Of a stretch of 64,000 bases of DNA, positions 1-11,675 are shown piece after piece (position 1 is the stretch's first letter; every line of letters starts with the position of its first letter). The stretch lies in the NCBI GenBank assembly GCA_023055355.1, contig JALJCS010000037.1, positions 3,162,001 through 3,226,000 of the forward strand. The letters run 5' to 3'. The stretch is from Agelaius tricolor. Taxonomy: Eukaryota > Chordata > Aves > Passeriformes > Icteridae. The position numbers were made by a program, and so were the translations under genes. Below the pieces are notes generated by a model, which saw nothing but the letters and a program-made list of their open reading frames with translations, ran no database searches and was not told the origin of the DNA.

Positions 1-1278
1 CAGCCTCATTGCCCCCTCTGGACACGCTGCAGTGTCCCAAAGCCCTTCCTTGTTGGTAGAATGCTGTAGAGCTCCCCACTTGTAATATAGATAAGAAATA
101 ATAAACACCTGAGTGTCACAGACACATTTTATGAAAAATCCTTTCCTTAGGATCTTTTCTCCTGAGAAGCTGAGAGGCCTCAGAAACAAAATGTAACCAA
201 TGGTTATCTGCTGCTGTGGGATGCAACAGGTGCATCTGGGATTGGTCTCATGTGATTGTTTTTAATTAATGGCCAATCACAGTCCAGCTGTCTCAGAGTC
301 TCTGGTCAGTCACAGGATTTTATTATCATTCCATTCCTTTCTATTCCTTTCAAGCCTTCTGATGAAATTCTTTCTTCTATTCTTTTAGTATTGTTTTTAA
401 TATATCATTTTATTTTAATATAATATATATCATAAAATAATAAATCAGCTTTCTGAAACATGGAGTCAAGATTCTCATCTCTTCCCTCATCATGGGACCC
501 CTGCAAACACCACCACACCTAAGCCTGAACAGGAAATATTGTCTGGAGAGTTTCCATCCCTCTTGACAGAGGTAGAAAAAAGGAGCCAAAAACCAGCAGT
601 GAGGGGAGCTGCAGAGACTGATAAGGTCACCCCTGAGTCTCCTTTTCTCCAGGTTGAGCACCCCCAGCTCCCTCAGGGGTTCCTCTCAGGATTTGTGTTC
701 CCAGGCCCTCTCCAGCCTCGCTGTCCCCTCTGGACACACTGCAGTGTCCCAAAGCCCTTTCTTGTTGGTAGAATGCTGTAAAATTCACTACTTATAGTCT
801 AGATAAGAAATAACAAACACCTAAGCCTGAAGAGGAAATATTGTCTGGAGAGTTTCAATCCCTCTTGACAGAGGTAGAAAAAAGGAGCCAAAAACCAGCA
901 GTGAGGGGAGCTGCAGAGACTGATAAGGTCACCCCTGAGTCTCCTTTCTCCAGGCTGAGCACCCCCAGCTCCCTCAGGGGTTCCTCTCAGGATTTGTGTT
1001 CCCAGGCCCTCTCCAGCCTCGCTGTCCCCTCTGGACACACTGCAGTGTCCCAAAGCCCTTTCTTGTTGGTAGAATGCTGTAAAATTCACTACTTATAGTC
1101 TAGATAAGAAATAACAAACACCTAAGCCTGAAGAGGAAATATTGTCTGGAGAGTTTCAATCCCTCTTGACAGAGGTAGAAAAAAGGAGCCAAAAACCAGC
1201 AGTGAGGGGAGCTGTAGAGACTGGTAAGGCCACCCCTGAGTCTCTTTTTCTCCAGGATAAACACTCCCAGCTCCCTGC
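1..1278. repeat. 301-bp tandem array containing CR1 sequence
   Basis: The marker GTCTGGAGAG recurs at 541, 843 and 1144, giving a period of about 301-302 bp. A further partial unit occupies 1-113 before the inserted LTR. Each unit joins about 135 bp of antisense CR1 3' sequence (compare 8270-8400 in the CR1 copy of intron 8) to about 165 bp of other sequence. Units two and three are nearly identical. The last unit is truncated, and its CR1 part (CCCAGCTCCCT) ends about 10 bp from the exon 11 donor. Confidence 0.9.
114..517 (+). mobile_element. Solo LTR, family A (copy 1)
   Basis: This 404-bp element begins TGTCACAGACAC and ends CACCACA. It is flanked by CCTGAG (108-113) and CCTAAG (518-523), a 6-bp target duplication with one mismatch. 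It contains the family hallmarks: GAGAAGCTGAGAGGCCTCAG near the start, TTAATGGCCAATCACAG, an AT-rich stretch with AATAAA-type signals, and a late CATGGAGTCA. The empty site can be read from the neighbouring tandem units, which confirms both ends. Confidence 0.9.
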
Positions 1279-1287
1279 AGTACTCAC

Positions 1288-1497
1288 AGAGAGCAGTGGT
1301 CAGCTTCTCAGGCTGGTCATAGTGCACCATGGCCACACAGAGGGTGTTGAGGGCCACCACGCAGAGCACCACCCAGTAGAAGCTCTGGGCCTTCACCATG
1401 CGGCGGATGAAGAAGCGGAACATCTTCTCCTTCCTCCTGAAGTAGGACGAGCTCTCGTTCTTGCCACTCTTCAAACTGGCACGGGCAAAGGGAGACC
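1288..1497 (-). CDS. CACNA1B: CACNA1B exon 11: end of I-II linker and segment IIS1
   Basis: This 210-bp exon encodes the last part of the I-II linker ([18 protein letters not shown]), a basic stretch ([20 protein letters not shown]), and the first membrane helix of repeat [22 protein letters not shown]. It then enters the extracellular S1-S2 loop ([12 protein letters not shown]). This stretch is the most diagnostic for alpha-1B among the Cav2 paralogs. The S1-S2 loop differs from the mammalian sequence I remember (DQPEK here). The acceptor is GTCCCAG before GGTCTCCC. The donor is CTCT followed by GTGAGTACTG. About 10 bp past that donor the intron becomes CR1-derived tandem repeat. Without splicing at the donor the frame stays open to about position 1100 through CR1-like sequence. 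Confidence 0.95.
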
Positions 1498-4400
1498 CTG
1501 GGACAGAAAGAAGAGTCACCACAGCCCATCCCAGCAGGGAAAAGGCTGCAGGGGGTTCCTGGACACACAGAGCCTCTCCAAGCACCACCAGAACAGCTCA
1601 GCAGGAAGCTGGGGATGTTGAGAATGGGCTGAGCAAGGGTGTCTCGCTTGTAATGAGGGATGAAGGCTGGGCTTTTAAAACTTCATGGGCCAATGCCTAG
1701 CTCCACCACCTAAACTGGGCTTCCAAACCTTTGCAGCAATCCTGATTGTCACAGTTAAACTCATCACTTTTTCCTGGTTGACAGGGACAGAGAGCAGCAG
1801 GCACAGGATATTTCTGCCCACGGTGTGGAGCACGTCCTCGTGCAGCTGGGTAGGTGCAACAGGAAAGATGATTCTCCTGCTCCAAGGACTGTTTTGTCCC
1901 TGTTTTTTCCTGCTCCAAGGACCAGTTACTAGGGAATTGAGTGAATTCTCCTTAATTTACTCTCCAGCCTCAGCTATTTCTTTAGCAGAGGGCTCAACCT
2001 TCCTCCGTGGATCAGATTTTGGGCTCAGCCATTCATTTGTCTCAATTCTGCCTCTATCAGCTCCATTTCCACTCTGGGCTGAAACCCTGGCAAAGAGTCA
2101 AGGGTTTCAACAATAGGGAGCTGATGGAAGAAATGATTCCTGATGCCAGCTCTCCCCCTGGGGTAGAGGCACTGCTCAGATGAAAAGGCAATCTCCAGCT
2201 GATGCCGAGGCAGGAGAAATCAGGAATAAGGGAAGAAACACACGGACCCCTTGGGGCTCCTCTGCAGCAGCCAGGGAAGCTGCTGCAAGCAGGGGAGATG
2301 GTGATGGTGCCAGGCTGGCCACTGCCTGTGCCAGTGGTTTGGGACAAGATATCATTGCTGCCCTTCCCCACCCTGGGATGGAGCATCCCAGCAGGATGAG
2401 CAGGACATGTCCTGGAGCTCTCCTGGGCTCAGTGACATGAACAGAAAGTTCTGGCTTCAGCAGCCAAATCCTGGAGTGTGATCACCTCCATGTCAACACT
2501 TGGAATGGGTGGGAATCTCACCCAGCCTCGTCCTGCCACATCCACCACAGCAGCCAGAGAAAGGATGAGGCATCCAGATGTGACAGCAGCGGGTTCTCCA
2601 AGCCTCACAGCCCCACACAAGTGTGATGTTCCCCCATGGAAAGTGAGCTCTCTGCTCCATTTCACATTTCTGGCCATCCACCAGCACTCCAAAAGCAGAG
2701 CTGGCCTTGGCCAGGCTTTGAACAAACTCCATGCTGAAAAAATCAGTGTGTTCTTCTGTTGGTTTGAAAATCCTGCCTTTGGCAGTTTGGAAGAGAAGAA
2801 ATCACAGTGCTCCTCCTCTGCTCTGCTTTAAGACAACAAGAAGAGCCAAAGTTTGGGATTTAGGCTGCTTCATATCACAGCACTGCTTAGCAGGTACAGA
2901 GCTCTCAGATAGCCAAGCCCCTCTGTATTGCCAGACTGGCAAAGGAACAGTGCTGCCCTCTCATTCCTGTCTGCTGATCTTCCAGAAATGCAAAGCAGTG
3001 ATATTTAAACTGCTCCAACATGGAAAACATTCCTTCTTCAGGCTTTGGTGTCTGGGAATCAAAGCAGTGCCCCGTGCCTGGTACAGCACAGAGGGTGTGA
3101 AGCCAGTGGGAGTAGAAAGAAAAGAATAAAAGCTAAGAAGAACTGCAGAGAACACCCTGGGAAGTGTTTACCACTACAGAGCTTTATACTGCAGCTATAA
3201 AGCTCATCAAGGTGCTTGTGCTTGAATTAAAGTGCAACATTTTCAGCCAATGGCCAGAGAGAGACCTGGCAAAGTCTCCCCACCCTGAGCTGCATCTTCA
3301 CATGGCACTCAGGGATCATTTGTTAGTTCTTCCACACTCCTTCTGCTCCCATATGAACACACTACAGAAAACCATCCAAAAACCCCTTTTCTCCAAAACA
3401 GATCCTTTATGCATAATTGCCCACGTGATCTGATTGTTTATGCTCTGCATTCCAGCCTCTTCACAAGCCTGCAGAAGTAGCTGCTTAACCCATTCCTTCT
3501 TTTCTGCCTCATTCCATGAATCAAAATCAAAGCCACTTTTCCCAAGTGGGTGAAGCACTCACAGAAGGTGGAAAGCACTGCTGTTATTTTCCCTGCCATA
3601 TGCTCCTGAGACAGTTCCCAGCTCTGCCTCGGATTATTCCCGAGCCCAGATGCTCCATCATCCGTTGCCACCTGAAATGCTGAACTCCAAGATCTGTTGG
3701 TGTGGCTCTGGCTGCCCAGAGCCTGGAGGGACTTGGATTTGGAGGCAAAGATCTCATAATTATTGCAACCGTGAGCAAATATTCCAAAAACGACCATTCC
3801 TTGTCATATCCATGCAGGGATCCGAGAAAAAACAACAAACCAAACCAAAAATGCACACAGGCTGCTGCATTTTTGCCCTTTTTCAGCACCAAACCTCTCC
3901 TGGAAGTGGCAGCAGTTTCACCACAAACCCTGCAGGCCAGGGGACTGTGGCAGCTCAGTGCTGGTGTCAGGAACATGCCAAGCCACGCTCATTTTCTGCA
4001 ACCAACTCTTCCTTTAAAGGGGGGGAAAAATAAATTCCAGCAGCAGCTGTGATCCCTGAAAACATCAAGGCCAACTTTTCAAAGGGCAACTGAGGCACTC
4101 ATGCTGTGCAACAGCCACGGACACGGATTCTCAAATGTGCTGTTTGTGCTGCTCCTTCTGTGCATCCAGGATTTGCTGCTTCGTGGGGACTGGGCTGCCA
4201 AGACATTTCTTTGGAAGATAATGAGAACATCTGCTGCTTCAGCAGCAAAACAGCCTCCAACAACAGGCACAGGATGAGCAGAGTGCCCGACTGCAGAGCA
4301 GCAGGAGAGGCTCTCCCACAGCTCAGAGGGGTTTGGCTCCAACAGCTCCCTGAGGTGGGTTCTGGGTGCCCAGAGCCTCCCCTGGCAGCCCAGAGCTGCC

Positions 4401-5050
4401 TCTGCCTCCCCACCTGGGCAGATCTCAGCAGGGAATCAGCGCTGGGAGCTGCAGAATGGGCAGCACCTCCTCAGCCTGAAGACACCAAATTCACCCCAGC
4501 AACACCCCACGGTGCAGGATGCCCTGCTCTGCACTGGATCTCCACATCTGGCTTTAGAATCGCTTCAAGATCTTCCTCTAAGACAAGAATGAGAGAATTG
4601 AGGCCGCTGCCCAGCACCTCCCAGTGACCACTCCCACAGCAAAGGCTGGGACACCTCAGCTGGGCATTAGTGAACCACAGGACCGTGGCCACTTCCTTTC
4701 CTCCCTCCAACAGTGTTGTTTGGCAGATTTGGGGTTCATTAGCATGGATGAGCACGTTCCAAGCAGAATCCCAGGATGGCCAGCCCAGCAGGGACTATGC
4801 CAAGGCTTTGCAGGGCTCTCCCAAGGGTGCAGCATGCAAGAGCTGAGGCAGGCAGCGCAGGGAGAGGGTGAAGCCACGGAGCTTTTTGCTTTGGGAAGTC
4901 GAGTGCTGCTGCTGCTGCAGCAGTGGAAATTCATTCTCCTTCAGGAAACTGCAGCTTCTGGAGCAAAGGAGCCTCTCCAGAGGAGGAAATATGGCATGGA
5001 CAGGTTGAGGTGGAGATCGAAACCTCGGGGGATGCGAAGCCAGTACTCAC
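1498..5050 (-). other. Intron 10
   Basis: This intron is 3,553 bp with GT-AG ends. I recognise no clear CR1 or LTR copy in it, which is unusual for this window. It appears to be mostly unique sequence, with a few AT-rich stretches around 3160-3560. No conserved exon is seen. Confidence 0.7.
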
Positions 5051-5140
5051 CAACGGAGCAAATGTCTGTGAAATGGTCCTCACCTTCTTCTGCATGAATC
5101 AGGTCATTTTTGCTCTTCTTTATTGCGGCTCTTTTCAACA
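5051..5140 (-). CDS. CACNA1B: CACNA1B exon 10: I-II linker
   Basis: This 90-bp exon encodes a basic-then-acidic stretch of the cytoplasmic I-II linker, from VLKRAAIKKSKNDLIH to EEGEDHFTDICSVG. The basic run and the following acidic run are typical of Cav2 family linkers. The I-II linker takes part in G-protein and kinase regulation of these channels (established knowledge). The acceptor is TTTGCACGCAG before TGTTGAAAAG, and the donor is GTTG followed by GTGAGT. It joins exon 9 as G plus TG (valine) and exon 11 as G plus GG (glycine). The sequence matches the CACNA1B linker rather than that of CACNA1A or CACNA1E. Confidence 0.94.
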
Positions 5141-6779
5141 CTGCGTGCAAATTAAAGAGAAAATGCCCCGTGAGGATGCAGAGTGGATTCTCTCTCCCCC
5201 TCCCTTCACTCTCCAGGGCCAGCATTTCCTTCCCAATGCCAGCTCAAAGCTCTCCCACCAGGGTACCCTGGAGCAAACAGGACAACCCACAACCCTGCAG
5301 GGCCTCTGCACACCTCAGTGCCAGGGTGCTTTACTCCTTTGCCCTTCCAGCTCTTGAAGGTTTGCCAGGCACAGCTCTGCACGTTCCACTTCATGCAGCA
5401 GATGCAGGAGGGTGGGGGGGTCACTGCAGCTGCACTTTCAGCACAGCACAAAGGCTGGGCAGGGACACTGGAGCTTCCTGAGCCCCACAGGGCTGGGAGA
5501 TGAGTGCTGCCACCCCTGGAACCACCAGTGCTGTTTGCAGCAGGCACTGTGAGGGAGTCAGAGTTTACAGAGCTCGGTTTACCACCCAGCCATGCCTCAA
5601 GGAGCAGAAATGCTGCGTGGAAAAAGCGGCCACACATCAGTGAGCAGCCTCTCAGCAGCACCCGGTGTTCAATCCCTGCCCTCTGGGGATGTCAGAATTC
5701 TTTGAAAACACTTTTTTTTTCCCTCCAAAAGCAGCTTTTAGTGGGGAGGGCAAACATCACTACATTTACTCCAACTGAGAGCTCTGCACTGTCCACCCAG
5801 AGCACGGGGGGGTGAGGCAGGAGCACTGAGGACGCTGCTCCCAGGACCACCTACCTGCAGAACCTTGAGAAGTGGCAGAAAAAAAAAATCACGTTGGTAC
5901 AGTTTGGTGACAGCTTCGAGACAGACAGTAACTAAAGCAGCACTTTCTATCAGCAGTAAGACACCCCACGGTGTGGTGATACAGACTGGTCCGTGGGCAC
6001 ACACAGCAAAGCCACTCACGCTGCAGAGACTGCCCCGGGGAGGCTCCTCCACAACATCCCCTCAACCCTAATTGTCTACAAATTCCTTTCCCACACTGCA
6101 CGGATTGCCCTGCCCTGACAGAGACGTGGATGCGCTTCCTGCTCCTACGGGCTGTGCTTGAGTCACTACAGGGGAACACCCAGAGCAGAGGGGAGGATGC
6201 TCTGAACCTGTGGTCTGGATCCATTGTTTGTGCTCCTTGCTGCCCCACCCAGCTCTGCTGAATCCTCAGTCCCAGCAATGCCAGCTCGGGGGTCCCTCAG
6301 GCTGGGTCTGTCCCAGTTCACTCCAGCATGTCCAGGGCCATCCTCAGCACTGGAGCACGACCAGCACTGGGATTAAATATTTCCAACACTCCCTGGCATG
6401 AACTGAGCAGCTTTTTATCTTCTGCCCCAGAAAACTCCTCGGTGTGTTTGGCAGTGAGGTTGTGCCATCTCTCCAGGCACGTCCCTGTGTTTTGGGGACT
6501 CGGAATTTATCACCATAGACTGTGGGCTGCTCCAGGCTGGGAACATTCTCGGGCTCCTTTCACTTTAGGATAAGAGGAACCTGAGTATCTCTGGGTCTTT
6601 ACTCCATGCCTTGCACCCACCTCGAGTTTCTCACAGCACTCAGCCTTGCAGACTGCTCCTCACACACAAACTCCAGCGAGGCCCGGCTGTGCCCAGGTGC
6701 CAGCCAGGCTTCCCCAGCTCACACACACCCCCAGCACACACAGCAGGACTGGCACGCACACCTCAGCCCTGACCTGCTC

Positions 6780-7560
6780 CAGCCCCAGATCGTCCCCAGC
6801 GCAGGTCACCGGGCCGGCCGAGGCTGCAGCAGCACCTGCAGCGCTGCACGCCTGGGAGGGAGCCAGGCCGAAAAACCACCTGGGCATGTCACCGGTGACC
6901 TGGGCACGGGGCTGCGAGGGGAAAGCTGCCCCTGGGTGCCACCTAAGCCCCTGGTGATTTGCAATCCACTCACTGTTGTAGCTGCTGCCGCTGCCAGTCT
7001 CTGCCGGCGCCGTGCCTTGAGGAATCGGCCCTTCCGAGGCGGCCCTCCCTGACAGTGAATGGGAGGAGAAAAAAAAAGAGGGGGGGGAGGGAGGGGAGGG
7101 GAAAGGAGGAGACATGGGAGGACGAAAGATGGTCAGAAAAGGGAGAGGGAAGAGTCTTTAACTGAGCTTTGAGCGGCTGGCGCATCCTAAGAGCTGTCGG
7201 GGCTGGAGGCCCAGGGGGAGCATCCCCGTGGCCTCGCTGCTCGGCTCCTCCGGCCGTCCTGCCACGCCGGGCTCGCACGTCGGAAGGAAGGATCACCACA
7301 CCCTGTTATGTCTTACTGCTTACAGCTAACAGGGGGCTCAGTCCCTTGGTCAAATCCGTTCGGAGCCCTGCCTTTCTCTCAGGTCAGCGCATTCGCTCTT
7401 CTCCATCCTCCTGGCAGCCTCTACCCCCTGCACACACAGCCAGCCACCCTCGGCAGGGCGTGGGCACCGACCCCGAGGGCACATCCCCATCCCGGGCCGG
7501 TGTGCGGTGTCCCATAACCGCTCCTCAGCCACCTGCAGCCTGCGCAAGGGGCTCTGTGGC
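6780..7560. promoter_or_regulatory. CpG-rich intronic segment (candidate regulatory island)
   Basis: CpG dinucleotides are frequent here. I count about thirteen in roughly 7170-7290, while most of the window is CpG-poor. Local motifs include GGCCGGCC, CTCCGGCCGTCC and CACGCCGGGC. It is an island-like segment beside exon 9. Promoter or enhancer activity is inference only. Confidence 0.5.
7058..7160 (+). repeat. Purine-rich tract with G-quadruplex potential
   Basis: This segment is almost pure A/G. It includes runs of seven, three, four and four G separated by single A residues around 7081-7101, which satisfies the usual G-quadruplex pattern on the plus strand. On the transcribed pre-mRNA it reads as a C/U-rich tract. 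Confidence 0.7.
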
Positions 7561-7677
7561 CGGATTTGTGCCGGGTGCATGCGGGAGGATCCTCCTGCTC
7601 GGGAGGAAGGCGTGGCAGTGACAGCAGTGGAACCTCTCCCGTGGCACAGGAGGAAAATGCCCCGCAAAGGCACCTAC

Positions 7678-7734
7678 CGTCCAGAGGGGACTTCTCTTCG
7701 GCGTTCTTGTCCTCCTCGGCCAGCATCACCTCCT
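7678..7734 (-). CDS. CACNA1B: CACNA1B exon 9: I-II linker microexon
   Basis: This 57-bp exon encodes EEVMLAEEDKNAEEKSPLD. It is an acidic stretch of the cytoplasmic I-II linker directly after the beta-subunit site, and its first glutamate completes that motif. The acceptor is TTTTCCAG before AGGAGGTG, and the donor is GACG followed by GTAGGT. Phase 1 in and phase 1 out agree with exons 8 and 10. At 57 bp the length is divisible by three, so skipping would keep the frame, although nothing here shows that it is skipped. The exon lies beside the most GC-rich and CpG-rich part of the window. Confidence 0.94.
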
Positions 7735-7974
7735 CTGGAAAAGGAAAACCAGCCAGGGTCAGCCTCAGATTCCTCAGAGCACTGCCCCGACGGCGGCTGG
7801 TGGGGCAGCAGGAGCCTGTCCCGGTGCCACCCAGCCCATCGTGGTGCCACACAGCCCACCCCGGTGCCACCAGCCCGTCCCTGACACAGTCTGCAGAGCA
7901 ATTCATGGCTCAGGGCTGTGTTTCTCACTGAATTCACAGAATTCAGTGAGAATCAGGTTGGAATCAGTGAGAAT

Positions 7975-8535
7975 CAATCACCAGGTTGGAAAAGACCTTC
8001 AAGATCATCGAGTCCAACCCAGCCCCAACCCCTCAGCTCAACCCTGGCACCCAGTGCCACATCCAGGCTTTGTTAAACACACCCAGGGATGGGGACTCCA
8101 CCACCTCCCTGGGCAGCCATTCCAGAACTTTATCACTCCTTCTGTAAAAAACTTCTTCCTGACACCCAACCTGAATTTCCCTTGGCACAGCTTGAGGCTG
8201 TGTGCTCTGGTTGTGTCAGTGCTGCTGGAGAAAGAGCCCAGCCCCAGCTGAGCACAGGCACCTTTCAGGAGCTGTGAGAGTGATGAGGGCAGCCCTGAGT
8301 CTCCTTTGCTCCAGGCTGAGCACCCCCAGCTCCCTCAGGGCTTCCTCACAGGGTTTGTGTTCCCAGCCCCTCTCCAGCCTCGCTGCCCCCTCTGGATGCT
8401 CTCATCTCAACTTCCTTCCCAAGCTGAGGGGCCAGAGCTGGGCACAGCACTCAGGGTGTGCCCTCACCAGTGCTGAGCACAGGGGCACAAGGACCTCCCT
8501 GCTCCTGCTGGCCACAGCATTCCTGACCCAGGCCA
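7975..8535 (-). mobile_element. CR1 LINE fragment
   Basis: The segment starts with the diagnostic inverted CR1 3' end (GGTTGGAAAAGACCTTCAAG, then ATCATCGAGTCCAACC). It runs through the usual sequence for CCACCTCCCTGGGCAGCC and CCTCTCCAGCCTCGC. It is 5'-truncated, as is normal for CR1, and lies in the same orientation as the channel gene. Confidence 0.9.
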
Positions 8536-9830
8536 GGAACCTTTCTCAGCCCCTGTCCCTCTCACACAGGGGGAGGATTCCAAACCAGCTATTTCCTCCA
8601 TGAGATCCCTCCTCACAACCACCCACACCACCTCCCACACTGGGTTCTTCACCAGCTCTCATCCCCAAGGCACCTCTGGAGACCAAGGACCTTCCTGCAG
8701 ACCAGGCAGCACCACAAATCCCACAAGCCCCAGGAAGGTCTCTCATGCTCATCCATGCTGGAGACAGTTTAGGGAAGATGCTCCACACCCATCACTGCTC
8801 TTTTGTCTCCAAAAATCAGGATTCAGCCATGGGGAGCAGAGTGGTGGCACAGGGTGGGAGCAGCAGGGCCACATGGCAGGAGAGTCACTGTCACCACAGG
8901 GCCATCACATCAAATCTTTGTCCAAAGAAAATCCACAGCAAGTTTTCCATGGGGGAACTGTGCCTGGCACAGTGATTGCAACACCACCCTTCCATTCCTC
9001 TGCAACTCATCTCCAAAATACACCTTGCACTGTCCTAAATTAAAAAAAAATAAACGGGAAACACTAAAAACCAAGCTCCCAAAATGGAATAATTTTGATC
9101 TGTGTGAAAGGCAACCCAATTTCCTGAGGTTTCCCAGGGCACTGTCACCCCCATGGCCAGTTTGCAGCACTGTGCCAATACTTGGGACTGCACTCAGAAC
9201 CACAGATTTTGGGTTTGCTGCTGGAAACTGTGCTGTGGGGTTCTGCTAAAGGACAACCCAAAGCAAACAAAACATTGAGTTGGCAGCTGGTAAACTCCAC
9301 ACTTCCTTCTATTCTCATAAATGGCAAATTCACACGCCTGTAATTCCATCAATGTGAGCTCTTACTAAAACATCTGACACTATGTTCCAACCAAATTTTG
9401 CTTTAAAGTCCATTTAAGCCAGTCTAGATGGAAGAGCAACTTCAGAAAAATAAATACAAACAAACCAGAGGCCAAACATCAAAGTGTGTAGCTGAGAGCT
9501 GTCTAGAAGGATACCAGAGGGATCAGCCTTATATAAGTCTATATAAGCCACACAAGCCTTATATAATCTCTTTATTAATCATCTGGGAGAGAGAGGGAAT
9601 GATACTTTAATAAGACAGCAAATTGAGAAGGCTGAAAAATAATACCAGGGGCTGAGGAAAGCTGGAAAATTAAGCAGAGGGAAAGGAAATACAGAAGTGC
9701 AAAGTAATGCACCAGAGATGTGAAAGAAAGGAGAGCTGAGAGGGGTAAAAATGTCAGATGAGCTCAAAGCTGCACTTGAAAAGGTGTAAAGTCCTTCCAA
9801 AAACCCACAAGTTGTGCCTGCAATCCCCAC

Positions 9831-10531
9831 CTCCAATTCAGGTGGTTTTCAAGTCTTCTTAAGACAGGTCAGAAGAGTGAAATGGGCTTTTTCAGGCAGT
9901 TCAAGAGACTTCTCTGACCAGCCAGCACCTCAGACCAAAAGGTTCTTCTCAAGTCCCTCCCAGGGAAAGCTGTACTGATGTTTGGGGATGAAAATATGGG
10001 AGGACTGAAATAGCAATTCCCAGTCTGACTGCCCTGAAACACGAGGAAGGGGTGGGAGACCCTTCCCAAAGGCTGTGCTATACTGATTTCCACCTACAAA
10101 TTACTCTTACAAGACAATTCTGCAAACCTTTGCCCCAAATTCAGGGTCCTGAATTGGTTCTCAAATATACCTCCAATTCAGGTGGTTTTCAAGTCTTCTT
10201 AAGACAGGTCAGAAGAGTGAAATGGGCTTTTTCAGGCAGTTCAAGAGACTTCTCTGACCTGCCAGCACCTCAGACCAAAAGGTTCTTCTGAAGTCCCCCC
10301 CCTAGGGAAAGCTGTACTGATGTTTGGGGATAAAAATATGGGAGGACTGAAATGGCAATTCCCAGTCTGACTGCCCTGAAACACGAGGAAGGGATGGGAG
10401 ACCCTTCCCAAAAGCTGTGCTATAGCTGTGCTATATTTGTAGGTGATTTCCACCTACAAATTACTCTTACAAGACAATTCTGCAAACCTTTGCCCCAAAT
10501 TCAGCATCCTGAATTGGTGCTCAAACAAACC
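9831..10531. repeat. 340-bp direct tandem duplication
   Basis: The sequence from CTCCAATTCAGGTGG at 9831 repeats from 10171 with very few substitutions across about 340 bp. The copies differ mainly by about 22 bp of extra sequence in the second copy around 10413-10445. I do not recognise the duplicated sequence. Confidence 0.93.
10435..10461. repeat. Hairpin: 11-bp inverted repeat made by templated insertion
   Basis: ATTTGTAGGTG (10435-10445), a 5-base loop ATTTC, and CACCTACAAAT (10451-10461) form a perfect hairpin. The left arm is absent from the first copy of the surrounding duplication. Confidence 0.9.
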
Positions 10532-11276
10532 TCCATCCATAAACACAGCTGGGCTCAGTTTTGCTGTTCCTTTAAAATAACCCAACCTTTTTTCACCTCT
10601 GAAATCCCCTCAAGCCTCACTCTCCTCCTGCAGCGTTCCCAGGTTCTCTCCCTTGATCATTATTCCTGTCTGCCTCGTGTCCTCTGGGAATCCAAAGGAC
10701 CACAGCTACCCCAGGAGGTTTTTAAGGCTAAAAACAGAGCTCAGCAGGTCACTGAGCACTGCCAGGAGGGGTTTTTCACCAGCCAGCATCCTGAACAGAG
10801 GCTCAGGAGCTGCTCTGCCTTTAGTCATCCCTAACAGAGCCTGGAAGGAGATCATTGGGCACCTGAAAACCCCCCAAAAATGGTGCTTCTGCATGAGGAG
10901 CAATGTTCAGCAGAGAGATGGGACCAGATCAGCAATTCTGAGCCTCCAAAAGCTCAGGGGCTTTGCCAGGGTGTCAGAGGCAGGGGTGTCTCAGCAGCAA
11001 GAGGAAATTTTGGTCATTAAGTGCTGGGTTGGAAATAAAGGCAAAGCAGCTGAGAAAGTGGTGCCCCTTCTCCTCCTCTTTGGTGTGAGGAAAGAGGACA
11101 CTGGGGGCTCAAAGAAGCAGCAGATGACTGGAAATAACAAAGACTAAATGAGTTTAATTTCTGGCTGGGTAAATAGAAACAGTTGATAAAAACGCAGCCC
11201 TCAGAAGTGGCTGCCATGCTCTCCCAAGGAGTTCTGCTTTGTCTTTGTGGGAATTACCCTGTCTTGGCATCTCACA

Positions 11277-11675
11277 TGTGTGGTATTTTTGGGGTCCCCT
11301 GTCGTGGGGAGGAAGGATGAACCCAACTCCATGTTCTTAGAAGGCTAATTTATTATTTTATGTTACTATATTATATGAAAGAATGCTATTCTAAACTATA
11401 TTAAAGAATAGAGAAAGGATACAGACAGAAGGCTTAACAAGATACTAATGAAAAACTCCTGACTCCTTCCAGAGTCCTGACACAGCCTGACCGTGATTGG
11501 TCATTAAGTAAAAACAATTCACATGTTGGAGAAACAATCTCCAACCACATTCCAAAGCAGCCAAACACAGGAGAAGCAAATGAGATAATATTGTTTTCCT
11601 TTTTCTCTGAGGCTTCTCAGCTTCCCAGAAGAAAATTCTGGGCAAGGGATTTTTCTAGAAAACGTGACAGTGACA
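11277..11675 (-). mobile_element. Solo LTR, family A (copy 2)
   Basis: On the minus strand it starts TGTCACTGTCACG and ends near GGGGACCCCAAAAATACC. It includes GAAGCTGAGAAGCCTCAG and CCAATCACGG. The flanks CTCACA (11271-11276) and CACACA (11676-11681) are a likely 6-bp target duplication with one mismatch. Confidence 0.85.

Larger units (their letters stand above)
1..1287 (-). other. Intron 11 (partial): tandem array plus solo LTR
   Basis: The visible part of intron 11 is almost entirely repetitive. It holds a 301-bp tandem array interrupted by one solo LTR, running up to the exon 11 donor. I see no other gene or RNA signal. Confidence 0.8.
5141..7677 (-). other. Intron 9
   Basis: This intron is 2,537 bp with GT-AG ends. 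Its 3' (high-coordinate) half is GC- and CpG-rich (about 6780-7560) and includes a purine-rich G-run tract. The remainder shows no recognisable interspersed repeat. Confidence 0.7.

Noticed and set aside
6606..7115. Overlapping open frames of about 150 residues on both strands near 6.6-7.1 kb
   Set aside because: High GC content suppresses stops. No domain, splice signal or homology was recognised.
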